A stretch of DNA of 18,293 bases from CAIOZW01 sp049317725 (lineage in GTDB: Bacteria; Acidobacteriota; Blastocatellia; RBC074): positions 1 through 18,293 of the forward strand of contig JBMOHS010000076.1 of NCBI GenBank assembly GCA_049317725.1, written 5' to 3'. Each line of letters starts with the position of its first letter. Position 1 is the first letter of the stretch. The notes below the pieces were generated by a model, which had not been told where the DNA came from, did not search any database, and saw only the letters and a list, made by a program, of their open reading frames with translations. Positions 1 to 8,153 of the stretch are shown here, one piece after another. The position numbers and the translations under genes were made by a program.

Positions 1-21
1 GTCTTCGCGGCTTCGCGTGAG
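1..21. repeat. Short dispersed repeat, copy 1 (window edge)
   Basis: The first 21 bases contain two near-tandem octamers (CTTCGCGG, CTTCGCGT) followed by GAG. They match 17872-17892 at 17 of 21 positions on the same strand, and all four differences are transitions. The copy may continue beyond the left edge. It lies just downstream of the heme operon's last gene. Octamer-type non-coding repeats of this look occur between genes in many bacterial genomes, but the family name and function are unknown to me. Confidence 0.5.
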
Positions 22-87
22 CCTCTTCCCTCGTCCCTCGTCCCTCGCCCCTCACCCCTTCTTCCCTCCCCCCTCGCCCCTTCTTCC
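22..87. repeat. Polypyrimidine tract with 7-base tandem units
   Basis: The plus strand is almost pure C/T over 66 bases, broken only by isolated G or A. It includes three exact tandem TCCCTCG units (27-33, 34-40, 41-47) and a degenerate fourth (48-54). It begins directly after the dispersed repeat and abuts the hemN stop codon, so on the hemN transcript it would be a purine-rich 3' tail. I see no classical rho-independent terminator here. It could be a variable tandem repeat or a triplex-forming tract. Confidence 0.6.
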
Positions 88-88
88 A

Positions 89-1432
89 TCAAACTGCTTG
101 CGAGAAGATCCGCGAGGTCGGCTGCTGACGTCGCAACCGCTGATCGAAGAAGAGGCAAGCGTTGCGCAAGAACGGCAGGCCCTGCTCCGTCAGGCGCAGC
201 TGCGTTCCGTCCACCTCGACCAACCCATCTTCGATCATGGTCGCCAAGAAGGTCGGGGCTTCCTGCCGCTGCTCCTCCGTCAATTCGACCTCGAAGCGGG
301 TCATGAAGACGAGGATCTGCTCACGCAGCCGACGATCCTCCTCGTCCAATCGGTGGCCACGCAGCGTCGGCAGCTCTCCCTGCCGCAACTTCTTCTCGTA
401 AACGGGAAAGGCCTTCTCATTCTGATGGAAACAGTCGGGCGTCTCCGAGATGGCGCTGACCCCCATGCCCAGCAAGAGGCGCGTCCGCACCTCGGTGTAG
501 CCCATGAAGTTCCGGTGGAGCGTCCCCTCGGCGTGGGCGCGCGCCATGGCGTCGTGCGGGAGCGCGAAGTGGTCCATGCCGATCTCTTGGTAGCCACCTT
601 CCAGCAGCAGCTCACGGGCCAATTCGTAGAGCGCCCGCTTCTCGGAGCCGCGCGGGATATCTTCGTCCTTGTAGCTGCGCTGCGTCGGCTTGATCCAGGG
701 AACCAGCGCGAAACTGTAGAGGGCGATCCGGTCCGGCCGCAGTGAGAGTGTCTCCCTCGCCGTCATGACGATGCTCTCCCGCGTCTGCTTCGGGAGCCCA
801 TAGATGAGGTCGAAGTTGACCGAGTCGTAGCCGAGGGCGCGCGCTTCGTCGGTAACACGCGCTGTCTCGGCATAGGGCTGGATGCGATTGACGATGCGTT
901 GCACCTCTGGATCGAAATCCTGGACCCCAAGGGAGATCCGGCGAAAGCCGAGCCCGTGCAGGGCCTCGAGGTGCGCGCGCGTCGTGCGGCGCGGATCGAC
1001 CTCAATCGAGGCGTCGAGCCCCGTACCCTCGACCCGGACCCGCTCGAGGATCGGCACGAGAATCCGCTGCAGATTGTCCGGAGAGAAGAAGGTCGGCGTC
1101 CCTCCCCCGAGGTGCAGCTGCCGCATCGGCCGCTCCAAGAAGGCCGGGGCTGCTTGTCGGTAGAGTTCCCATTCCCGATTAATCAGCTCGACGTAGCCCT
1201 CTTCCCGACCGTGATCCCGCGTGATCACCGTGTTGCACGCGCAGTAGGTGCAGAGGGTCTCGCAGAAGGGCAGATGGAGGTAGATTGACCAGGCCATCCC
1301 CTCCTCATCCAGCGCCCGATTGACCGAGGCCAGCCAGTCGTCGGTCGACGGCGGATCACTCCAGAACGGCACCGTCGGATAGCTCGTATACCGCGGCGCA
1401 GGGACGTCATACTTCGTAAAGAGCTCACTCAC
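89..1432 (-). CDS. hemN: Oxygen-independent coproporphyrinogen III dehydrogenase HemN
   Basis: This radical-SAM enzyme makes protoporphyrinogen IX from coproporphyrinogen III by two oxidative decarboxylations without oxygen, in the cytoplasm. The 447-residue product has the 4Fe-4S motif C57-x3-C61-x2-C64 followed by A-C, in a YLHLPFC context, then the GGGTPT motif near residue 112. The C-terminal half carries FMGYTEV and LLLGMGVSAIS, which separate true HemN from the heme chaperone HemW. The length fits the family. I chose the GTG start at 1432 because GGGAGG lies 6 bases upstream and homology begins there; longer in-frame extensions read through hemE. It overlaps hemE by 8 bases and is the last gene of the operon inside the window. 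It implies heme synthesis under low oxygen. No oxygen-dependent HemF is present in the window. Confidence 0.95.
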   Translation of the reverse strand: MSELFTKYDVPAPRYTSYPTVPFWSDPPSTDDWLASVNRALDEEGMAWSIYLHLPFCETLCTYCACNTVITRDHGREEGYVELINREWELYRQAAPAFLERPMRQLHLGGGTPTFFSPDNLQRILVPILERVRVEGTGLDASIEVDPRRTTRAHLEALHGLGFRRISLGVQDFDPEVQRIVNRIQPYAETARVTDEARALGYDSVNFDLIYGLPKQTRESIVMTARETLSLRPDRIALYSFALVPWIKPTQRSYKDEDIPRGSEKRALYELARELLLEGGYQEIGMDHFALPHDAMARAHAEGTLHRNFMGYTEVRTRLLLGMGVSAISETPDCFHQNEKAFPVYEKKLRQGELPTLRGHRLDEEDRRLREQILVFMTRFEVELTEEQRQEAPTFLATMIEDGLVEVDGTQLRLTEQGLPFLRNACLFFDQRLRRQQPTSRIFSQAV

Positions 1433-2447
1433 CGCACACCTCCCGTACCACCTCGACAAACCGGCGTACATTCCCCTCTGGGGTCGCCGGCAGCACCCCG
1501 TGCCCCAACCCACAGATCCACCCGTCCCGTGAGACGGACCGCAGCGGCTCGAGGTATCGCCGCAGCAGCCGCTCAAACGTCTCCCCGTCGAGGTGGAGCA
1601 GCGCCGGATCGAAGTTGCCTTGCACAAACCCTCCCGGAAACATCGCCAGCGCCTCCCGCAAATCCCACCGGTAGTCGACGCCGATCCCGGCCAGTCGGCC
1701 TGTGGTAAAGAGGGCGCCACGCAAGTGAGCCGGCTGCGTCCCCTTCGAGTAGTAGCCGGGCGCACGCTCGCAGCCCTCAACCAATCGCGCCAACTGCGGG
1801 ACGACCAAGTCCTGGAAGAGTTCCGGCGAAAGTTCTCCCGACGCCGTATCGAGCACCATTACCGCCTCCGCCCCCGCCCGGTACTGATCGTCAATCGAGC
1901 GCGCCAGAAGCGGGACGAGCCGCTCGCAGAATCGGTCGAAGAGTCCCATCAACCGCTTGCTCGGCATGAGCGACCCACTGTGCCGTCCCTCCACCGCATA
2001 GGTGAAGAGTGTCCAGGGACCGCCAACAAACCCGATCAGACTCCGGTCGGTCGGGAGCACCTCCCGGGTTCGCCGGACCGCCTCCCCCTGAAATCGAAGT
2101 CGTGGCCACGCCTCTTCCACATCCACCAGCCGGTCGAGTGACTCCTCGGTGGTCAGCTGCCAATCGAGTCGCGGCCCGCCCTCCGGATAGGTCAATCCCA
2201 TCCCGAGCGCCTCCAGCGGAAAGAGCAAGTCGCTGAAGAGAATCGCTGCGTCAAACCCGAAGTCGGCGACCGGCCCCCGCGCGACCTCTGCCGCCAATTC
2301 CGGCTCCTTGCAGAGATCCATAAAGGAATGGCGCTGCCGCAACTGCTGATAATGGTGGTGGTACCGCCCGGCCTGCCGCATCAACCAGATCGGTGGGGTC
2401 GCCTGCGACTCCCGGCGCAACGCCCGCTCAAATCGTCTGTTCGCCAT
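1425..2447 (-). CDS. hemE: Uroporphyrinogen decarboxylase HemE
   Basis: HemE removes four carboxyl groups from uroporphyrinogen III to give coproporphyrinogen III in the cytoplasm. The 340-residue length is typical. The N-terminal substrate-binding signature PIWLMRQAGRY is at residues 19-29, and the catalytic aspartate is D73 in AAILFSDLLFP. QGNFDP and GLGHGVLPATP in the C-terminal third are also family hallmarks. The ATG at 2447 is preceded by AGAAGGAAG, and homology starts there. It begins 29 bases after the response regulator stop and overlaps the hemN start by 8 bases, so hemE and hemN are probably translationally coupled. No odd features were seen. Confidence 0.96.
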   Translation of the reverse strand: MANRRFERALRRESQATPPIWLMRQAGRYHHHYQQLRQRHSFMDLCKEPELAAEVARGPVADFGFDAAILFSDLLFPLEALGMGLTYPEGGPRLDWQLTTEESLDRLVDVEEAWPRLRFQGEAVRRTREVLPTDRSLIGFVGGPWTLFTYAVEGRHSGSLMPSKRLMGLFDRFCERLVPLLARSIDDQYRAGAEAVMVLDTASGELSPELFQDLVVPQLARLVEGCERAPGYYSKGTQPAHLRGALFTTGRLAGIGVDYRWDLREALAMFPGGFVQGNFDPALLHLDGETFERLLRRYLEPLRSVSRDGWICGLGHGVLPATPEGNVRRFVEVVREVCGE

Positions 2448-2476
2448 CGTTCTTCCTTCTCTGCTCTTCAGGCAAC

Positions 2477-3172
2477 CTACTTGCCCGATCCTGACGAAGA
2501 GTCGGAACTCTCCGGATTCCATTGGTAGCCCACTCCGCGAACGGACCGAATGAAGTTGCCGCCCGTATCCCCGAGGGCGTGACGCAACTTGACGATCATG
2601 TTGTCGACCGTCCGCTGATTGGGGAGACTACTCTCCCCCCACAACGCATCAAGAATCTCGTCGCGGCTGACGACGCGTGGGGCCGAGACGATCAACAACT
2701 GCAACATCTGGAACTCTTTGTATGGGGGGTAGTCCCGCTCTCCGTCGGGTTGAATGATCGCCCGCGCCGTCAGGTCGATCGTTCGACCATTGCAGCGGAA
2801 ATGGGGGCGCACCGCATGGGTGTCGAGAACGTGTTTGACGCGGAGAAGCAGTTCCCGCAACTGGAATGGCTTGGGGATGAACTCCTCGGCCCCGATCTCG
2901 AAGCCTTCGAGGCGGTTCTCCGCCGAGCTGAGCGCGGTCATGAAGACGATCGGAGTTGCGGAGGTTACCTTGATCTGGCGGGCGAGGTCGAAGCCGGAGC
3001 CATCGGGCAGGCCGACGTCGAGGATGATCAAGTCCCACCATCCCTCGGCGAGCCGGGCCAAGGCCCGCGCCTGCGTCTCGACCCAGACCACCTCATAACC
3101 CTCCCGGGCCAGCCGTTCCCGCAGGGTCGCTCCCAGCGAGCGGTCGTCCTCGACCAAGAGCAGGCGGATCAT
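2477..3172 (-). CDS. OmpR/PhoB-family response regulator
   Basis: A two-domain transcription regulator of 231 residues. The receiver domain spans residues 1-120, with the acidic pair E8-D9, phospho-acceptor D52 in LIILDVGLPDGSG, T79 and K101. The winged-helix DNA-binding domain spans about 130-225, with LDALWGE, RTVDNMIVKLRHAL and the C-terminal SVRGVGYQW signature. The start ATG overlaps the stop of the kinase gene (ATGA), and AGGAGG lies 8 bases upstream, so the two are a cognate pair. It is placed between hemL and hemE, which suggests that it controls heme synthesis or a process tied to heme demand. The target is not shown by the sequence. A serine-rich tail (SSDSSSGSGK) ends the protein. 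Confidence 0.93.
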   Translation of the reverse strand: MIRLLLVEDDRSLGATLRERLAREGYEVVWVETQARALARLAEGWWDLIILDVGLPDGSGFDLARQIKVTSATPIVFMTALSSAENRLEGFEIGAEEFIPKPFQLRELLLRVKHVLDTHAVRPHFRCNGRTIDLTARAIIQPDGERDYPPYKEFQMLQLLIVSAPRVVSRDEILDALWGESSLPNQRTVDNMIVKLRHALGDTGGNFIRSVRGVGYQWNPESSDSSSGSGK

Positions 3173-4119
3173 CGCGCCGGCCTCCTCCCGATCTCCGGCA
3201 CCCCCACCTCGGAGAGGCTCGCCTCTGCACTCCCTGCCCTTCCCGCGGCGGGCAGAATCAGCGAGGCCGCCAGCCCACCAAGCCGACTCGGCGCGAAGCG
3301 GATCGATCCCCCCATCCGCTTGAGCAACTGGCGCGTAATGTAGAGCCCGACGCCACTGCCACTGCTCCGGGTATGTCGCGTGAAGAGGGTTCCCAGCCGT
3401 CTGTAATCACCGGAAAAGCCCGACCCATTGTCTTCGACCGTAATCTCTATTCGGGGAGTTCCCTGCCCCGTGATCGTTACCGTGACCTCTGTCGCTTGGC
3501 CGTGAATCACCGCGTTCTGCACGAGGTTGGTCAAGACGCTCTCCAGCGCCCGCGTGTCCGCCAGCACAACCCCGTCCCCCGACAGGCGCAATCCCACCTC
3601 AGGCCAGTGGAAGCGCATCGATTCGACCATGCGCTGAATCTCAATTCGCTCGCGCAACAGGCTGCCACGCCGCAAATTGACCAGGAAGAGCGAATTCTCC
3701 AACTGCAACTGGAGCCGCAGCGCGTCCTTCAACAAGCGCTCGATCAGGGGATTGGGCGTCTCACCGGCAAGGTCCTCGCGGATGCTCTCCGCTTGGAGCT
3801 GCAAGCTGGCCAGCGAGGTCTTCGCGTCGTGCGTAAAGGCGGCGAAGAACTCCTCGATCTGTCGATGGCGCCGGCGCTCCCGCCAGATGTAGGAGATGAG
3901 GGCCGCTCCGCCCCCGACCAGCAGGACGATCAGGACACTCCCCTCCCAGAGCAGCATCCGGTGGTACTCATCTGTCTTCGGCACGTTGACGACCGCCGCC
4001 GCCCGCAACTGCTCGATCTGACGAAGGCCGAAGACCATCCACCACCAAGCGAGCGCCACCGTGAAGAGCAGCCACGTGCAGGCCAGACCAATCTTGAGCC
4101 GATCGAGTAAACGTTCCAT
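3169..4119 (-). CDS. Membrane sensor histidine kinase of the heme operon
   Basis: A 316-residue sensor kinase of the inner membrane. Two transmembrane segments, at about residues 10-31 and 58-78, enclose only some 25 periplasmic residues, which lack Cys and have one His, so it probably senses a signal within the membrane or through a partner. The phospho-acceptor is H97 in FAAFTHDAKTSLASL; the usual Pro of the H-box is Ser. The ATPase domain has N202 (NLVQNAVIHG), the G1 box around D230 (EDNGSGF) and the G2 box GSGVGLY (254-260). No HAMP or PAS domain is visible. The ATG at 4119 has only a weak ribosome site. A perfect 5-bp inverted repeat (GAACC/GGTTC, 4133-4147) lies just upstream and could form a hairpin in the leader. 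The gene starts 59 bases after hemL and overlaps the regulator by 4 bases. Confidence 0.92.
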   Translation of the reverse strand: MERLLDRLKIGLACTWLLFTVALAWWWMVFGLRQIEQLRAAAVVNVPKTDEYHRMLLWEGSVLIVLLVGGGAALISYIWRERRRHRQIEEFFAAFTHDAKTSLASLQLQAESIREDLAGETPNPLIERLLKDALRLQLQLENSLFLVNLRRGSLLRERIEIQRMVESMRFHWPEVGLRLSGDGVVLADTRALESVLTNLVQNAVIHGQATEVTVTITGQGTPRIEITVEDNGSGFSGDYRRLGTLFTRHTRSSGSGVGLYITRQLLKRMGGSIRFAPSRLGGLAASLILPAAGRAGSAEASLSEVGVPEIGRRPAR

Positions 4120-4178
4120 ACAATCTCAGAACGAACCTTCCCGGTTCATCCCACCTGCTCCTTCCCGTTTTTCCGGTG

Positions 4179-5549
4179 CTACGACAGGGTCGAATCTTGG
4201 CAAACCGCCAACGTCGCCGCGACGATCTCGCTGGCCGCCCAGGCGAGCTGCTCCGAGGTATGGGCGAGCGAGATGAACCCGACCTCATACCCACTGGGAG
4301 CCAGATAGATCCCCCGGTCGAGCAGGCGATGAAAGATCTTCGCAAAGGCGGCGCCGTGGCCCTCCGGAATCGCCGGAACCGTCCGGATCGGCTCGGCCGT
4401 CGCCCCCCGCAACCAGAAGAGCGAGCCAAAGCGGGTCATCTCGAAGGGGAGGTTGGCCTGCCGCAGCCCTTCATTGACCTGATCGGCCAGCTGCGCGCTC
4501 TTGGCTTCGAGCTGCGCATGAGCCCCCACCGCTTCCATCTTGCGGAGAGTCGCCAAACCGGCACGCATCCCGACCGGATTCGCGCTGAGCGTCCCCGCCT
4601 GATAGACCGGTCCGAGCGGGGCCACCAGATCAAGCAGCTCGCGCCGCCCACCATAACACCCGACCGGAAAGCCACCGCCGACGACCTTGCCGTAGGTCAC
4701 CAGGTCAGGGACCAGCCCGAGCACCTCCGCCATCCCCCCCATGGCCACCCGGAATCCGGAGATGACCTCGTCGAAGATCACCAAGCTCCCGTGTGCCCTC
4801 GCCAACCGGACGACCGTCTCCAGGAACTCCCTCCGTTGAATGAGCAGCCCGTAATTGGCCGGCAGCGGTTCGAGAATCACCGCGGCAATCCCCTGCTCTC
4901 CCGCCGCCCCGTACAAGGCAAAGATGCGCTCGACCCGCGCTTCGTCATCGAGTGGTGCGACGATCGTCTCGGCCGCTACCTCTTCCGAGACCCCTGCGCT
5001 TGAGGCCGCCGCCACCCCGGCCAAGCCACTCCCCGCTTTGACGAGCAACCCATCGACGTGGCCATGGTAACACCCCTCGAACTTGAGGATTCGCCGACGG
5101 CCCGTCGCCGCCCGTGCGACCCGGAGCGCGCTCATGACCGCCTCCGTCCCCGACGAGACGAACCGCAACTTCTCGACCCACGGAATCCGCGCCGTGATCC
5201 ACTCGGCGAGGGCAAGCGAATAGGGCTCGCACGCCCCGAAACTCCACGCCGTCTCGATCGCCTCCTGGACCTCTCGCGTCACCTCTGGATCGCGATGGCC
5301 AAGAATCAACGGGCCAAAACTCTGGCAGAAATCGAGGTACTCCCGCCCTTCGACCGAGCGCAACGTCGCTCCGTGCGCCGACTCAAAGAAGACCGGTGTC
5401 CCTCCGACACTGCGAAAGGCCCGCACCGGACTGTGCACCCCGCCGGGGGCGACGCGGAGGGCTCGCTCAAAGAGTGCCTCTGACGACCTCTCTGACCATT
5501 GTGCAACGGCACCAATCGAATCTGCGGTTCGCGTGGGGTGGGTACTCAT
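4179..5549 (-). CDS. hemL: Glutamate-1-semialdehyde 2,1-aminomutase HemL
   Basis: A PLP enzyme that converts the HemA product, glutamate-1-semialdehyde, into 5-aminolevulinate. It is 456 residues, a little above the usual 425-430. The N-terminal ALFERALRVAPGGVHSPVRAF is diagnostic. The PLP-binding D260 lies in VIFDEVISGFR and the Schiff-base lysine is K288 in VTYGKVVGGGFPVG. The SSGTEAVMSALR phosphate-binding stretch (132-143) is intact. I chose the ATG at 5549 because a GA-rich ribosome site (AGAGGAGAAGAGAGA) precedes it; a longer frame to 5678 has no homology. It lies 61 bases after hemB and 59 before the kinase gene. With hemA it shows that the organism uses the C5 route, not ALA synthase. 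Confidence 0.96.
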   Translation of the reverse strand: MSTHPTRTADSIGAVAQWSERSSEALFERALRVAPGGVHSPVRAFRSVGGTPVFFESAHGATLRSVEGREYLDFCQSFGPLILGHRDPEVTREVQEAIETAWSFGACEPYSLALAEWITARIPWVEKLRFVSSGTEAVMSALRVARAATGRRRILKFEGCYHGHVDGLLVKAGSGLAGVAAASSAGVSEEVAAETIVAPLDDEARVERIFALYGAAGEQGIAAVILEPLPANYGLLIQRREFLETVVRLARAHGSLVIFDEVISGFRVAMGGMAEVLGLVPDLVTYGKVVGGGFPVGCYGGRRELLDLVAPLGPVYQAGTLSANPVGMRAGLATLRKMEAVGAHAQLEAKSAQLADQVNEGLRQANLPFEMTRFGSLFWLRGATAEPIRTVPAIPEGHGAAFAKIFHRLLDRGIYLAPSGYEVGFISLAHTSEQLAWAASEIVAATLAVCQDSTLS

Positions 5550-5610
5550 CGGTCTCTCTTCTCCTCTCTTCTCTGGCGCGTGCGGACGGATCATCGCCGG
5601 GTAATGCGGC

Positions 5611-6582
5611 TCAGCGTCCTCCGCCAATTCCAAGCTGGCGGGCCAGTCGGGCACCGTAGGTAATGATATAGCCAGCACCGGCGCGTTTGAAGACGTGCCA
5701 CGTTTCGAGGAGGGCCGTCTCGAAGGAGGTCAGGCCCGCCTCGTCGAGCAGGACCAGTCCGGCATACTCTCCACTGACCTGGTAGGCACCGACGGGATGG
5801 CTCGTCGCTTCTCGGATCGGGGCGATCAGATCGAGCGAGGTCAGCCCCGGCTTGACCATCAGCAGATCCGCCCCCTCGGCGGCACAGCGTCGACTCGCCG
5901 CCAGCGCGTCGGTCCGGTGGCGGACGTCGATCTGGTAGTGGCGTCGGTCCCCAAACTGCGGCGCCGAGTCAGCCGCGACCCGGAAGGGACCGTACATTGC
6001 ACTCGCAAACTTGGTGCTGTAACTCATGATCGGGACGAGGTCGAATCCGGCGCCGTCGAGGGCTTGGCGGATCCGGGCTACCCGCCCATCCATCATATCG
6101 CTCGGGCTGATCCCGTCGGCCCCCGCCTCGGCAAAGGCGACAGCGGCGCGCGCCAGCTCCCCGAGCGTCGCCTCGAGGTCGATCCGTTGATCCTCTTCCC
6201 GCAGAACGGCACAGTGGCCGTGGCTGGTCGAGGAGCAGAGACACGTATCGATCCAGAGGCAGAGATCGCTCCCGAATTGACGGCGCAGCGCCCCGATTGC
6301 CGCTTGCGCGAACTGGTGCTCGAAGCCCCGCTGACGTTTCTCCCGCGCCGAGACAAAGAGCAGAAACTGGGTCACCCCCGCCGCCAGATCGTGCTCGACC
6401 TGCCGCACCATCGACTCGATCCCCTGCCGAAAGACCCCACGCAACCCTGGGACTGCTTCATCCTCCCGCACCCCTTCGGCGACAAAGAGGGGCTGAATCA
6501 ACTGCGCCCGGGTAAACTCCGTCTCCGCACAGAGATCGCGCAGGTGCCGGGTGGCACGTAAGCGCATCAGTCGCTCGCTCAT
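5611..6582 (-). CDS. hemB: Porphobilinogen synthase (ALA dehydratase) HemB
   Basis: HemB condenses two 5-aminolevulinate molecules into porphobilinogen. The product is 323 residues, as expected. Active-site lysines are K191 (SYSTKFASAMYGPFR) and K244 (LLMVKPG). The DTCLC-x6-GHC stretch (C114, C116, C124) marks the zinc-dependent type. The segment after DRRHYQ reads IDVRHRTDAL where most relatives have a DPAN-type sequence, a mild divergence. The ATG at 6582 overlaps the upstream hemC-hemD stop (ATGA) and is preceded by AGGAGGGAG with a 7-base gap, so translation is probably coupled. Confidence 0.95.
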   Translation of the reverse strand: MSERLMRLRATRHLRDLCAETEFTRAQLIQPLFVAEGVREDEAVPGLRGVFRQGIESMVRQVEHDLAAGVTQFLLFVSAREKRQRGFEHQFAQAAIGALRRQFGSDLCLWIDTCLCSSTSHGHCAVLREEDQRIDLEATLGELARAAVAFAEAGADGISPSDMMDGRVARIRQALDGAGFDLVPIMSYSTKFASAMYGPFRVAADSAPQFGDRRHYQIDVRHRTDALAASRRCAAEGADLLMVKPGLTSLDLIAPIREATSHPVGAYQVSGEYAGLVLLDEAGLTSFETALLETWHVFKRAGAGYIITYGARLARQLGIGGGR

Positions 6583-8153
6583 TCGGGATCTCCCTCCTGC
6601 CAAGTTCGAGTGGAGGCGTCGTCCTCCGCTCCGGCTCGTCCCATCCTCGCCAGCCAGGAAGCGTGATCCGGGGCGAGGTATGGATCGATCCCCGCCGCCC
6701 GCAAGACCTCACCGGTCTTTCCGGGGCCACAGAAATGGACCTTCCCCCGCAACCACGGGTAGCATACGAGAGCACGGTGGAAACTGGAGCCACTCGTCCA
6801 AAAGAAGTAGTCGTAAGGGGTGAGGTCGGGAGGGCAACTTCGCGGAACCAGCCGATAGGTCGGCAGGACTGCCGTGGACGAATTGGCGCTGCTCTCCTCC
6901 ACCGCTCCTTCGTGGGTCAACTTCCACCAGCGAAGGGCGTCGGACGATTGGCCAAGCAGCGCCCCGATTCCTGGATCTTCCTGCTCTCCCAGCCCTTCGG
7001 CCGATCCGTGAACCCAGACTCCCCGTTGAGCCAGTCGGTACCACGTCTGCAGGCCCGCCGTCCAGACGATCCGCGAGGCCGGTACGGCCCAATCGGCCGG
7101 CAACGCGTCGGCCCGCGCGATCCAGAGCCCCGCTTCATCTGCGGGCAATGGCGGCAGGTCCTGCAGGGGGATCCGGTCGAACCAGGGGCTGGGCCCCGCC
7201 TCCGGCGGCCAGAGCCGCGCTCGGTCGACCGGTGCGGGCCAAGACCTTGTTGGCTCATACTCGAACGTGGCCAAGAGCTGCCCGGCCTCGTCCCGCCCTC
7301 GCACCATCGCCATCCGTCCGTAGGGGCGATCGAGCACGTGCGCGCCGATCGCCTGGTGGCACCCGCCACCGTGCGCCCGCAGAATCTCCCGCTCGCGCTC
7401 GACCGCGGCAAAGGTGGAGTGGCAGTTGATCGCCTGGAGCCTCGCCCGCAGATCCTCGCACGAGGTGGCGATCTCGATCGCCAGGGCACCTTGCGCCGGT
7501 GCCGTCGGATTCTCCGTCAACGGCAGAACCATCCAACGACACTGGGAGAGTGCGCTCCGCAACGACTGCTGCGTCTCGGCAAACTCCTCTCCTGGTGCCG
7601 TCAACAAGCGATCGAGCGCCGCCTTGGCGAGGACCAGCCCATCGACCCCCTCCTGCCACATCTTGGCGACCCGTGTCTGCATGTTGCCGCGAACGGAGCG
7701 AAATTCGATCTCTTCGATCCCCCCTGGCAGCGCGCGCGGCAGAAATCGCGCGAGGTTCTCCATTCGCCTCGGGGAGGAGGTCAAGAGGACAAGTCGACGA
7801 CGCTCCTCGACCCTCGCCCAGCAATCCTCGCGGACCAGCAAGAGGTCTCGGGCATCCGCGCGAGGGAGCGTTGCCACCACCGCCGTCTCCCCGCCCGTCT
7901 CGATCGGCAGATCCTTCCACGAATGGACGACCAGATCACATCGCCCCTCGATCAGATCTCCTCGAAGATCTTCGGTAAAGACCCCTTTGCTGGCCATCTG
8001 CCAAAGAGGCTGCGTCAGATCACGATCCCCCTGCGACTCCCGAAAATGGAATTCGACCGCCACCTCGGGGTAGCGGTCGCGAAGGACATCGGCCACCTGC
8101 CGCGCCTGAATTCTGGCCAAGTCGGAGCGGCGAGACCCAATTCTCAGGCGCAC
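6579..8153 (-). CDS. hemC: Fused hydroxymethylbilane synthase / uroporphyrinogen-III synthase-like protein
   Basis: The 524-residue protein joins two successive heme enzymes. Residues 1 to about 300 are HemC, which polymerises four porphobilinogens: LRIGSRRSDLA at the start, KGVFTEDL (56-63), catalytic D81 in VHSWKDLP, SVRGNMQTR (153-161), and dipyrromethane-cofactor C265 in AHGGGCHQAIGA. Two motifs deviate from the norm: PAQGALAIE has lost residues compared with PAVGQGALAIE, and GGGC is followed by HQA, not the usual x-x-P. Residues about 340-524 resemble HemD, which closes the ring; the clearest part is YRLVPR...YDYFFWTSGSSFHRAL...VHFCGPGKTGEVLRAAGI (433-489). The HemD part is shorter (about 185-205 residues) than the usual 240-260. 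The GTG at 8153 is preceded by GGGAGG and overlaps hemA by 10 bases; GTG at 8165 is an alternative. Confidence 0.9.
   Translation of the reverse strand: MRLRIGSRRSDLARIQARQVADVLRDRYPEVAVEFHFRESQGDRDLTQPLWQMASKGVFTEDLRGDLIEGRCDLVVHSWKDLPIETGGETAVVATLPRADARDLLLVREDCWARVEERRRLVLLTSSPRRMENLARFLPRALPGGIEEIEFRSVRGNMQTRVAKMWQEGVDGLVLAKAALDRLLTAPGEEFAETQQSLRSALSQCRWMVLPLTENPTAPAQGALAIEIATSCEDLRARLQAINCHSTFAAVEREREILRAHGGGCHQAIGAHVLDRPYGRMAMVRGRDEAGQLLATFEYEPTRSWPAPVDRARLWPPEAGPSPWFDRIPLQDLPPLPADEAGLWIARADALPADWAVPASRIVWTAGLQTWYRLAQRGVWVHGSAEGLGEQEDPGIGALLGQSSDALRWWKLTHEGAVEESSANSSTAVLPTYRLVPRSCPPDLTPYDYFFWTSGSSFHRALVCYPWLRGKVHFCGPGKTGEVLRAAGIDPYLAPDHASWLARMGRAGAEDDASTRTWQEGDPE

Noticed and set aside
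1433..1780. An upstream in-frame extension of hemN to an ATG at 1780.
   Set aside because: It lies wholly within hemE in another frame, has no homology, and the GTG at 1432 has a good ribosome site where HemN homology begins.
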